From Methylobacteriaceae bacterium (GTDB lineage Bacteria > Pseudomonadota > Alphaproteobacteria > Rhizobiales > Beijerinckiaceae), in assembly GCA_020638195.1 (NCBI GenBank), contig JACKJC010000006.1:113566-177565 (forward strand): a stretch of DNA of 64,000 bases, in the 5' to 3' direction. Below the pieces are notes generated by a model, which had not been told where the DNA came from, did not search any database, and was given only the letters and a program-made list of their open reading frames with translations. Below are positions 18,289-26,293 of this stretch, piece by piece. The position numbers and the translations under genes were made by a program. Each line of letters begins with the position of its first letter. The stretch's first letter is position 1.

Positions 18289-19535
18289 GCCTTCTTCCCT
18301 TCGGCTTGCGCGGCGGCCCACGCGTCGTCGATGCGCGGCCAGACCAGCTTGAGGCCGAGCGCGCCGCCGGCGAACACCGCCAGCGCGACGAGCCATGCGA
18401 TCGGCGAGGCGCCGTCGAAGGCGATTCCGAAGAGTTGCATCCGCGACCCTTCGCTGCCGGCCTCGACGAGCATGTGGTGCGCCATTTCGATCAGCGCGAT
18501 CCCGCCCAGCACGAGCGCCGCCAGCGGAACGGCCGCCATGAGATAGGAGGGAACGAGCTTGAATATGCGCCCGCCGCGCAAGAGCGGCTGGTGCAGCGAC
18601 AGCCAGCCGGCGATGCCGCCCGGCGCGAACATGACGACGAGAATGAACAGCAGGCCGAAATAGAGCATCCACGCCTTGGTGATGTCCGACAGAGAAATCT
18701 GCAGGAAGGTGATGAGCACGGCGCCGATGATCGGCCCGAAGAAATGGCCTATGCCGCCGACGAAAGTCATCAGCAGCACCTGGCCGGACGCGCCGGCGCC
18801 GATCGCCTGGCTGTTCATCAGCTCGAAATTGATCGCCGCCAGCGACCCCGCCACGCCCGCGAACATGGCCGACAGAACGAAGGCCTGGAAGCGGATGCGC
18901 TGCGTCGAATAGCCGACGAATTCCGCTCGCTCGGGATTGTCGCGCACCGCATTGGACATGCGTCCGAACGGCGTGCGGGTGAGCGCATACATCAGCACGA
19001 CGCATATGAGGCACCAGGCCGCGATGAGATAATAGACCTGGATCTGCGGTCCGAACTTGTAACCGAGGAAGGGCGAGAGCTTCACGCGATTGGTGGCGAT
19101 CCCGTCCTCGCCGCCGAAGAAGGAGCGCTGAATGCCGGCGAGCGCCGCGACCAGTTCGCCGATGCCGAGCGAGATCATCGAGAACACGGTGCCCGCGCGC
19201 CGCGTCGACACGGCGCCGAAAATGGCGCCGAAGAACAGGCCCGCCGCCGCGCCGACCAGCGGGATCGCCGGCAGCGGCACGCCGAACTTGTTGCGTGCGA
19301 CATAATTCATCGCATGCGCCGCGCAGAAGCCGCCGAGCCCGTAATAGACCGCATGGCCGAAGGACAATAGCCCCGTCTGCCCGAGCAGCACATTGTAGGA
19401 GAGCGCGAAGATGATCATCACGCCCATCAGGCTCATCATCGTGAGCGCGAGGCCGGAGGTGAACACCAGCGGCGCGAAGGCGAGAACCAGCGCGAACAGC
19501 GCGAAGGCGAGGAAGGTGCGGGCTGTCTCGCTCAC
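18285..19535 (-). CDS. livM: Branched-chain amino acid ABC transporter permease LivM
   Basis: A 416-aa permease with about ten hydrophobic segments and the LivM hallmarks G-Q-x-G-L-L-S-F-G-H-A-V-Y-Y-G-L-G and D-N-P-E-R-A-E-F-V-G-Y near 220. It is longer than typical because it carries an extra C-terminal membrane segment and a soluble tail after about residue 330. The start overlaps the livH stop. Confidence 0.92.
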   Translation of the reverse strand: MSETARTFLAFALFALVLAFAPLVFTSGLALTMMSLMGVMIIFALSYNVLLGQTGLLSFGHAVYYGLGGFCAAHAMNYVARNKFGVPLPAIPLVGAAAGLFFGAIFGAVSTRRAGTVFSMISLGIGELVAALAGIQRSFFGGEDGIATNRVKLSPFLGYKFGPQIQVYYLIAAWCLICVVLMYALTRTPFGRMSNAVRDNPERAEFVGYSTQRIRFQAFVLSAMFAGVAGSLAAINFELMNSQAIGAGASGQVLLMTFVGGIGHFFGPIIGAVLITFLQISLSDITKAWMLYFGLLFILVVMFAPGGIAGWLSLHQPLLRGGRIFKLVPSYLMAAVPLAALVLGGIALIEMAHHMLVEAGSEGSRMQLFGIAFDGASPIAWLVALAVFAGGALGLKLVWPRIDDAWAAAQAEGKKA

Positions 19536-20467
19536 GTCTCGCGGTTCCCGAAAAGGCCGGTCGGCTTGAAGATCAAGACGAGCACCAGCATCAGATAAGG
19601 CAGAAGCGGCGCGATCTGCGCCAGCGTGACATGGCCGAGCTCGCCGAACAGCGTCGTTGCGACGGGACCGATGACATCGGCAAGCGAGCCGTTGATCGCG
19701 ACCGCGAATGTCTGCACGAGGCCGATCAGCAGCGAGGCGGCAAAGGCGCCGCCGAGCGAGCCGAGGCCGCCGACGACGATGACGACGAACAATATGGGCC
19801 CCAGCAGCCCCGCCATCGACGGCTGCGTGACGAGCGCGGGACCCGCGATCACGCCGGCGAGCCCCGCGAGCGCGGCCCCGGCGCCGAACACCGCCATGAA
19901 CACGGTCGGCACGTCATGACCGAGCATGGCCACCATGTTGGGATGGGTGAGCGCGGCCTGGATGATGAGGCCGACGCGCGTGCGCTTGAGGACGAGGATC
20001 AGGAAGGCGAACATGGCGACCGCCGTCGCCAGCATGAACATGCGATAGGCCGGATAGGTCGTGTCGAACAGGGTGAAGGCGACGAAGTCGAGCGACGGCG
20101 GCACGCGATAGTCGACCGGCAGCTTGCCCCAGATCATGTTGACCAGCTCTTCGATCACGAAGGCGAGACCGAACGTGAACAGAAGTTCAGCGACATGGCC
20201 GAATTTGTGGACGCGCCGCAATCCGTAGCGCTCGATCAGCGCGCCGACGACGCCGACGAGCAGCGGCGCGAGAATGAAGCCCGGCCAGAAGCCGATGCGG
20301 CGCGAAATCTCGAAACCGAAATAGGCGCCGATCATGTAGAACGAGGCATGCGCGAAATTCAGCACGCCCATCATCGAGAAGATGAGCGTCAGGCCGCTCG
20401 CCATCATGAACAGCAGCATGCCGTAGAGCACGCCGTTCAGGGTCGAGAAGAGGATGAGCTGGAGCAT
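19532..20467 (-). CDS. livH: Branched-chain amino acid ABC transporter permease LivH
   Basis: A 311-aa permease with L-N-G-V-L-Y-G at the start, about eight membrane segments, the G-L-R-R-V-H-K-F-G-H motif, and a C-terminal V-V-G-G-L-G-S-L-G-G-A region, all typical of LivH. It is separated from livK by 142 bp containing a palindromic repeat, so livK and livHMGF may have different transcript levels. Confidence 0.93.
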   Translation of the reverse strand: MLQLILFSTLNGVLYGMLLFMMASGLTLIFSMMGVLNFAHASFYMIGAYFGFEISRRIGFWPGFILAPLLVGVVGALIERYGLRRVHKFGHVAELLFTFGLAFVIEELVNMIWGKLPVDYRVPPSLDFVAFTLFDTTYPAYRMFMLATAVAMFAFLILVLKRTRVGLIIQAALTHPNMVAMLGHDVPTVFMAVFGAGAALAGLAGVIAGPALVTQPSMAGLLGPILFVVIVVGGLGSLGGAFAASLLIGLVQTFAVAINGSLADVIGPVATTLFGELGHVTLAQIAPLLPYLMLVLVLIFKPTGLFGNRET

Positions 20468-20527
20468 GGCGTCCTTGCGGCAACAAGAATCTTCGCGCTG
20501 AGGAGCGGCTCTCGCAATGCGGGAGCC

Positions 20528-20600
20528 GCGTCTCGAAGCACGGCGGACGCCCTCTATCCTTCGAGACGCGTTCCTGCGGAACGCGCCTCAGGATGAGGGC
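20528..20600. repeat. REP-like palindromic repeat between livK and livH
   Basis: Two nested palindromes. An 11-base arm at 20528-20538 is the reverse complement of 20559-20569, and a GCGTTCC/GGAACGC hairpin (20568-20584) follows, then CCTCAGGATGAGG. The CTTCGAGACGC ... CCTCAGGATGAGG combination is a chromosomal palindromic repeat that I recognise from Hyphomicrobiales genomes. In a livK-livH gap it could stabilise the livK transcript. It also marks this block as chromosome-derived. Confidence 0.65.
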
Positions 20601-20609
20601 GCGCCGATC

Positions 20610-21842
20610 TTACGGCCGTTCCATCTTGCAGGTGGTCGGCACCATCGTGTCGGCAGCCGACACCTTGCCCTTCACCGTCCAGCCCCAGCCGGTGTTCTCC
20701 TCGTCGAACTTCTGGCCCGATGCGAGAGGTCCGAACGCGCGAATGTACATCGGCTGGAAGAACTGGTGGTCGTCCTTGCGCATAAAGCCTTCGCCGCCGT
20801 CGAACACCGTGAACTTCATGTCCTCGAGCTTGAGGGCGACGGCCTTCGGATCGAGCGAATTGGCCTCCTTCACCGCCTTGGCGAACATGCGCACCTCGTT
20901 GAAGGCGCGCGGATACCAGATGCCGATGCCGTTCTTCTTGCGGAACTCGGTCTCTTCCTTCTGCGCGGCCTCGGGCGCCGTGTTCGGGTCGCCTTCCACG
21001 ATGTCGTGCACCTTGCCGGCAAGGCCGGTCTGCTTGATCGCGGTCGGACCGCCCGCGCCGCCGGCGTAATAGGAGAACCAGTTCGCCTGCAGGCCGGCGT
21101 CGGCCGCCGCCTTCAGCAGCAGCGCAATGTCCTGGCCCCAGTTGCCGGTAATGACCGTATCCGCGCCGGACGCCTTGATCTTCGCGATATAGGGCGCGAA
21201 ATCGGTGATCTTCAGCAACGGATGCAGTTCGTCGCCGACGATCTGAACGTCGGGACGCTTCTCCTTCAGCATCGCCGCCGCGATCTTGCGCACGCCCTGA
21301 CCGAACGAATAGTCCTGATTGATCAGGTAGACTTTCTTCACGTCCGGCTGCGTCTTCAGATAGGTGGTGATGGCCGCCATCTTGATCGAGGAATTGGCGT
21401 CCCAGCGGAAATGCCAGAACGAGCATTTCTCGTTGGTCAGCGCGTCGTCGACCGCCGCATAGTTGAAGTAGAGCACTTCCTTGCCGGGATTGCGGTCGTT
21501 GAACTTGGTCACGAAATCCGACAGCGCGGCGGCGACCGAGGAGCCGTTGCCCTGCGTGACGTAGCGCGCGCCGGCGTCGATCGCCTTTTGCGCCTGCACC
21601 ACCGACTCCTGCGGATTTGTCTTGTTGTCGAGCGGCAGGATTTCGAGCTTCTTGCCGAGCAGCCCGCCCTGGCCGTTGATCTCGTCAGCGAGCCAGTTGA
21701 ACGTCTTCAGGCCGCCCTCGCCCACCGAGGCGCCGCCGCCCGACAGCGGATCGATATAGCCGAGCTTGACTGTTTCCTGGGCGCTGGCGGCGCCGGCGAC
21801 CAGCATGGCCGCGACGCAGACGCCCAAAGTGAGATGACGCAT
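20610..21842 (-). CDS. livK: Branched-chain amino acid ABC transporter substrate-binding protein
   Basis: A 410-aa periplasmic binding protein of the LivK/AmiC type. I chose the ATG at 21842 because a GGAGG lies six bases upstream and it gives a clean signal peptide (M-R-H-L-T-L-G-V to A-S-A-Q). An in-frame ATG at 21866 would disrupt this. The mature protein begins V-K-L-G-Y-I-D-P-L-S-G-G-G-A, the usual ligand-pocket start. The ligand could be a branched amino acid, an amide or an aromatic acid; sequence alone does not tell. Confidence 0.92.
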   Translation of the reverse strand: MRHLTLGVCVAAMLVAGAASAQETVKLGYIDPLSGGGASVGEGGLKTFNWLADEINGQGGLLGKKLEILPLDNKTNPQESVVQAQKAIDAGARYVTQGNGSSVAAALSDFVTKFNDRNPGKEVLYFNYAAVDDALTNEKCSFWHFRWDANSSIKMAAITTYLKTQPDVKKVYLINQDYSFGQGVRKIAAAMLKEKRPDVQIVGDELHPLLKITDFAPYIAKIKASGADTVITGNWGQDIALLLKAAADAGLQANWFSYYAGGAGGPTAIKQTGLAGKVHDIVEGDPNTAPEAAQKEETEFRKKNGIGIWYPRAFNEVRMFAKAVKEANSLDPKAVALKLEDMKFTVFDGGEGFMRKDDHQFFQPMYIRAFGPLASGQKFDEENTGWGWTVKGKVSAADTMVPTTCKMERP

Positions 21843-21929
21843 TTCCACCCTCCAATCATTGTTCATGTATTGCGCGGATATTCCCCATGCGTCACCAGCA
21901 TGTCAATGACTTGAACCGAAATTCCCCAG

Positions 21930-22871
21930 ATGAAATCCACTGCTTCCATTGGCGTCGCCATTCATCCGAACGACGGCGCCGACCCGGAAGAATTGGTGCG
22001 CAATGCCGATCTCGCGATGTACAAGGCAAAAGCGGAGGGCGGAAACGCCTATTGCCTCTTTGCGGCCGACATGCAGGCGCGCGCGCGCAGCGCAATGAGC
22101 CTCGAAGCCGATCTTCGAATGGCGCTCGCCAACGAGGAGTTCGTCCTCTACTACCAGCCGCAATTCGACGTCGCGACGAATGCGATCATCGGCGTGGAGG
22201 CGCTATTGCGCTGGGACCGTCCCGGAGTCGGCATCGTCGGCCCCGGCGCCTTCCTCCCGCAGGCCGAGGAGAACGGCCTGATCATTCCGATCAACGAATG
22301 GGTCCTTCGCAAGGCCTGCGCGGATGCGAGATTGTGGCAGCGCAATGGCTTTCCGGCGTTTCGCGTTGCAGTGAACATGTCGCCGATCCAGTTCCGCAAG
22401 AAGAACGTGCCGCTGCAGGTCGCCCGCGTCCTGTCCGACACCGGCCTGGATCCGCGCCGGCTCGAGCTGGAACTCACCGAAAACATCGTCATGCAGGATA
22501 TCGACGCAGTCGCCAACGATCTGCGCGAATTGAACCGCTTGGGCGTCTCGATCGCCATCGACGATTTCGGCACAGGCTATTCGTCGCTCAGCTACATCAA
22601 GAAGCTGCCGGTCCAACGGATCAAGATCGACCAGACCTTTGTGCGAAACATGACGCAGGATCCCAACGATTCCGCAATCGTGCGGGCGATCATCACACTC
22701 GGCCGCAGCCTCGGCCTGGAGGTGGTGGCAGAAGGCGTGGAGACGTCCAAGCATCTGCAGGGCTTGCGGGATGTCGGCTGCGAGATCGTCCAGGGTTATC
22801 TGCTCGGACGGCCGGCGCCGTTCGAAGACATTTCGCCCTGCATTCCCCAAGTGGCGTGGCGTTTGAGGTGA
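21930..22871 (+). CDS. EAL-domain c-di-GMP phosphodiesterase with truncated GGDEF remnant
   Basis: A 313-aa protein. Residues 1-45 match only the last third of a GGDEF domain (A-S-I-G-V-A-I-H-P, then N-A-D-L-A-M-Y-K-A-K). Residues about 65-305 form a full EAL domain with E-A-L-L-R-W near 89, E-L-T-E-N near 180, D-D-F-G-T-G-Y-S near 210, K-I-D near 232 and A-E-G-V-E-T. All metal-binding and catalytic residues appear present. An in-frame stop lies 15-20 bases before the ATG, so the gene has lost its 5' part, probably at a recombination breakpoint beside livK. An isolated EAL protein could still hydrolyse c-di-GMP if expressed; no clear ribosome site is seen. Confidence 0.8.
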   Translation: MKSTASIGVAIHPNDGADPEELVRNADLAMYKAKAEGGNAYCLFAADMQARARSAMSLEADLRMALANEEFVLYYQPQFDVATNAIIGVEALLRWDRPGVGIVGPGAFLPQAEENGLIIPINEWVLRKACADARLWQRNGFPAFRVAVNMSPIQFRKKNVPLQVARVLSDTGLDPRRLELELTENIVMQDIDAVANDLRELNRLGVSIAIDDFGTGYSSLSYIKKLPVQRIKIDQTFVRNMTQDPNDSAIVRAIITLGRSLGLEVVAEGVETSKHLQGLRDVGCEIVQGYLLGRPAPFEDISPCIPQVAWRLR

Positions 22872-22877
22872 AGATCG

Positions 22878-24456
22878 CCTGTATCCGAGCGCTAGACAAG
22901 GATTTTCTGCCGCAAGCGGCACCTGCGGTCGCGCAGACTGCTGGATCTGGACGGATCAGACCGCGAAGCCGCTGTTTCCTTGCCCAGGGGCGGCGTTTTT
23001 CAGCGCAGCGGACAGATCTGTCCAGCCGCTTTCGTTCAGTTTGAGCGTGGATCGCGATCATGCGCATAGCGGTGGCGCTCGCAATCGGCGGATAGCGGCG
23101 AGGATGGCGCGTACCATCGTGCCGGTGACAGCGACCTCGGCCAGCTGGAAGGTGATGGTGCGGGCGTGACGGACCACACGTGCCCCGATCTTGATCAGCT
23201 TCAGTTGCAGGCTGGTCAACGACCAGTCGGCCATGGCCTCGGGCAGCTCGATGCAGCGCAAGAAGGTGGCCAGGTTGTACGCCAGGGCGTGCAGTTGCAG
23301 CCGCACCTCATTGTCGCGGAACTTCCGGCACGACAGCCGCGTCCAGCGAAAGGCGTATTTGCCCTCTTTGATGTGCTGCTCGGCGGTGCCGCGCTGGTTG
23401 TAGAACCGCACCACCCAGTCCGGCTCCATCGGCAGGTTGGTGACGATGAAGCCGACACGCGGGAACAGTTCGCCCGGATGCCATTCGATCTTGGCGATCA
23501 CCCGGCGTTCCTTGTCCCAGGACGCCGCCTGATACTCGAATTCCTCGAAGAACCGCTTGACCTTGGTCAGTGACGGCCGCCCGACAGGGCGCGTTAGCCG
23601 ATGCGCGATCTTGTCCTTGAGGACCGCGTTTGCGGGCAGCCGGATGGCGTAGAAGAACCGCGCTTCTTCCAATCGCTCATAGATCGCCGGGATCGCGTAG
23701 GCAGCATCGGCCCGGAAGAACCTGCCACCAAGGTCGCGCTCCGCGTAGCGCGCAATGACGGGGTCGAGAACATCACGCCAGCCATCGGCGCTGTGGACGT
23801 TGCCATGGCGCAGGGCGCAGCGTTCCAGCATCCCGAACTGGTTGAACAGAAAGTTGGGGTGATAGCAGCTACAGTCGAAATGGCCATTCCAGGCGGACCC
23901 TTCCTGGTCGCCATGGGTCGGGCTGACCGAGCTGTCCATGTCCAGAACGATGTACTTCAGCCCGTTACGGTCATGGAACCGGTCGATCCATTGCCCGTTC
24001 AGGTCGGCCAGCGCGGCACGGTTCCCGGCCAGAGCCAGCGTCTCGGTCTCGAACCGTCCCATCTGCGATGCCGAGGCCGCTTGTGCATCGACCGCTCTGC
24101 CGCCGACAACTTGGCGCATGACCGGATCGCAGGCGAGACGGTTGGCGTCGTTGACATCCTCGTATCCGGCCAGCCGCCCAAAGACTGATTGCCGGAACAG
24201 GCCGTCGAGCCGATGGACCGTGTTCTTGCCAGAGCGAGTATCGCGCAGCGCCGCTGACGCCAAATCGGACAACCCGAGCGCGTCATCAAGCTCGCGCATC
24301 ACCAGAAGGCCGCCGTCGGAACTGAGCTGCGTGCCGCGAAATTCCAGCCGCACGCGAGGGTCGAAATCCACCCGATCTGCCCGTTGCAAGCCCGCACCCT
24401 CTGGGTGATCCATGAAACGCGCCCCTCGCAGCCTTCAACACCATGTTTTATATAGG
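22878..24456 (-). mobile_element. IS1380-family insertion sequence (ends tentative)
   Basis: The element is defined by its transposase. Candidate ends are CCTGTAT at 22878 and its near inverse ATATAGG ending at 24456; they match at 6 of 7 positions and start with CCT like other IS1380 family members. I see no target-site duplication. The ends may therefore be wrong, or one end may have been rearranged. The transposase reads toward the metabolic block on its left. Confidence 0.45.
23058..24413 (-). CDS. IS1380-family transposase
   Basis: A 451-aa DDE transposase resembling IS1247-type members of IS1380. The N-terminal region has L-S-S-D-G-G-L-L-V-M-R-E-L-D. The catalytic triad is plausibly the Asp in V-L-D-M-D-S-S (near 156), the Asp in F-R-A-D-A-A-Y-A (near 233) and the Glu in R-G-T-A-E-Q-H-I-K-E-G (near 340). 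The length is normal and the frame intact, so it may be active. A perfect 14-bp palindrome (23010-23023) lies just after the stop. Confidence 0.92.
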   Translation of the reverse strand: MDHPEGAGLQRADRVDFDPRVRLEFRGTQLSSDGGLLVMRELDDALGLSDLASAALRDTRSGKNTVHRLDGLFRQSVFGRLAGYEDVNDANRLACDPVMRQVVGGRAVDAQAASASQMGRFETETLALAGNRAALADLNGQWIDRFHDRNGLKYIVLDMDSSVSPTHGDQEGSAWNGHFDCSCYHPNFLFNQFGMLERCALRHGNVHSADGWRDVLDPVIARYAERDLGGRFFRADAAYAIPAIYERLEEARFFYAIRLPANAVLKDKIAHRLTRPVGRPSLTKVKRFFEEFEYQAASWDKERRVIAKIEWHPGELFPRVGFIVTNLPMEPDWVVRFYNQRGTAEQHIKEGKYAFRWTRLSCRKFRDNEVRLQLHALAYNLATFLRCIELPEAMADWSLTSLQLKLIKIGARVVRHARTITFQLAEVAVTGTMVRAILAAIRRLRAPPLCA

Positions 24457-24489
24457 AAATATAATGGTCAGGACAGCGAAATCAGCGCC

Positions 24490-25128
24490 TTACTTGGGAA
24501 ATGTGGGGTAAAGTGCCGCTTTCCGCGACAGATTCTTGAAGTTGGGTAGGCAGGAGCACTCGAGCGCGCGCTCTCGCCCGATTAAGTCTACGACTTCGTC
24601 GCCGCATTCGGCTGGAATGCGCATTCGACCGTGCCGCAGAGCCAGATAGACGACGTCAGCAGCCAGGCGCGCACCAAGGCTCCGCATCACGCTGGGATGT
24701 CGCAGGAGGTCGATGGACCAACCCGGTTCCTCGCCATCCATGAGCTCCGCTGCCCGAACGCGGCCCTTTCGTTCATCGACGACGGCTCGAAAGCTCCGAC
24801 GCGCCGCGATCGCGATCGTCGCGGCCTCCCCGTCATCCAGAGAAGGCGAGCCACCGGACAGAGTAGTGAACAGCTCGTACTCCGCGTCGGTCATGCCGAT
24901 GACGGTGACCTTGCCGCGTGTGATGAGGTCGTGAAGAAAACTCTGGTCTCCGTTCCTCCGGCTCGTCTCGTGGTCGAGCTCCCCGGCCACGACGTCGGGG
25001 ATGACGATGTCATTCGTGATGGCCGTCAACACCCGCTCGCCGTAGGTGCAGGCATGCAGGTTGATCAGGACGCTCGTGTCGAGGACCAGCGGCCTGCGAT
25101 CGTCAGCCAGGGAGCTTGAGAAGGTCAT
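24490..25128 (-). CDS. PIN-domain ribonuclease, last gene of the QueC-like operon
   Basis: A 212-aa protein with a PIN fold: D17 (V-L-D-T-S-V-L-I-N), E50 (G-E-L-D-H-E), D99 (L-D-D-G-E-A-A-T-I-A) and D118 (V-V-D-E-R-K-G) form the complete acidic site of an Mg-dependent RNase. A C-terminal extension (about 150-212) has two cysteines in L-E-C-S-C-L-P. Its start overlaps the end of the XRE-ImmA gene by 26 bp, and no separate promoter is seen. PIN domains are common toxins in toxin-antitoxin and defence loci; here it is a likely effector. The IS1380 element begins only 34 bp downstream. Confidence 0.85.
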   Translation of the reverse strand: MTFSSSLADDRRPLVLDTSVLINLHACTYGERVLTAITNDIVIPDVVAGELDHETSRRNGDQSFLHDLITRGKVTVIGMTDAEYELFTTLSGGSPSLDDGEAATIAIAARRSFRAVVDERKGRVRAAELMDGEEPGWSIDLLRHPSVMRSLGARLAADVVYLALRHGRMRIPAECGDEVVDLIGRERALECSCLPNFKNLSRKAALYPTFPK

Positions 25129-26293
25129 CGGTCACGTTTTCCTCAAGCTCGATCTTGTCAATCAGCTCGCGCACCTCCACACGGCGCATTTTCAGCAGCT
25201 CGGCCAGCTGCCCTTCCGACATGATGCCACGCTTCCATGCCGCGTGCGCCATGAGGCTCATCCTGTGGGAGACCGGCCGATTGGCGTCGGTCTTGGACAA
25301 GTCTACCCGCTCTGCAGCGTCTCCAAGTACCTCCCGAGCGTGGTAGTCTTTGATTCCTCCCTTCATCTTGAGCCATTCCCACGCCCCTTTCTTCAGGAGC
25401 TCCAGCTCCTCGAGGCGGCGCACACATGCCTCGCGGGAGATGTTGTACTGGTGCGCCAGCAGGATGACGTGCCGACGGGTGAGCATGTCGGCGCCTGCCG
25501 TCAGTTGTTTGAAACTCTCTGAGAAGCTCTTGCGCGGCGTCAGGAAAGCGCGGCCGAAGGCATTCGCATAGCGCTCGTCGCGGGACAGGAACTGCTCGTC
25601 GTCCTCCAGGACCTCGGGAACGCGGCGCGTCCCTACGAAATGCCCGACCTCATGCGCGGCGGACTGAACGCGCCGCTCCAGGGGATGATTGGCGTTCAGC
25701 AGAATGCAGGCACCGACGGCGTTGTCATAGGTGAACAACCCGGCGACCTTCGATTTGGAGGACAGCCGTCGCTGATACAGGCGGATGCCGAGATCGAGCT
25801 CGATGATGGAGAAGATGTCGCCGATCGGACCGGCACCCAGCCCGAGCCAGTCGCGGAGCTCTTGCGCGTGCTTTTCGGCAAGCTCGACCACGTCGCCCTG
25901 GTTGATCCCCTTCTCTGGCGGGTAGTGCCGCCGCCGTTCGATGCCGAGGACGTTTTCGAGCTCCACCTCCGCTTTCACCAGGTCATTGAGAAGCTCTACC
26001 GCTTCGAGCGTATGGTCGTCTTCCGTCTCCCGCATTTTGCGAAAACGGGGCACCAGATCGGTGTGGACCGCTTCCCGTCGCAGAAGAGCGTTGACGGAAA
26101 GACCGTAGTGACTGGCAAGAAGCTGCAACTCCTGTATCCGGACCCTCCGCGTGCCCTTTTCAATAGACACGAGGGTCGGACGCGACATGCCGATGACCTC
26201 GGCCGCCTGATCTTGACGGATGCCCGCATTCTCCCTCGCCAGGCGCAGGCGCCGACCGATTTCCTGCGCGCTCAGTTCATTCAGATCGGCCAC
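25103..26293 (-). CDS. XRE-HTH and ImmA/IrrE-type Zn-peptidase fusion protein
   Basis: A 396-aa protein. An N-terminal Cro/C1-type HTH (about residues 10-66, D-Q-A-A-E-V-I-G-M-S-R-P-T-L-V-S-I-E-K-G) is followed by an ImmA/IrrE metallopeptidase domain with H214-E-V-G-H218 and a downstream E240-x-x-A-N-A-F. A helical C-terminal region (about 290-396) follows. ImmA-type peptidases cleave repressors or antitoxins upon stress, and fusion to a HTH suggests an autoregulated sensor. It overlaps the QueC-like gene upstream by 17 bp and the PIN gene downstream by 26 bp. This is consistent with a repressor/protease controlling the operon and the PIN nuclease, but that is inference. Confidence 0.85.
   Translation of the reverse strand: MADLNELSAQEIGRRLRLARENAGIRQDQAAEVIGMSRPTLVSIEKGTRRVRIQELQLLASHYGLSVNALLRREAVHTDLVPRFRKMRETEDDHTLEAVELLNDLVKAEVELENVLGIERRRHYPPEKGINQGDVVELAEKHAQELRDWLGLGAGPIGDIFSIIELDLGIRLYQRRLSSKSKVAGLFTYDNAVGACILLNANHPLERRVQSAAHEVGHFVGTRRVPEVLEDDEQFLSRDERYANAFGRAFLTPRKSFSESFKQLTAGADMLTRRHVILLAHQYNISREACVRRLEELELLKKGAWEWLKMKGGIKDYHAREVLGDAAERVDLSKTDANRPVSHRMSLMAHAAWKRGIMSEGQLAELLKMRRVEVRELIDKIELEENVTDDLLKLPG

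Noticed and set aside
20528..20600. Intrinsic terminator for livK
   Set aside because: No T-tract follows the palindromes, and the sequence matches a dispersed chromosomal palindromic repeat better.
22878..24456. Clean target-site duplication for the IS1380 element
   Set aside because: Bases flanking the best candidate ends do not repeat, so I report the ends as tentative only.
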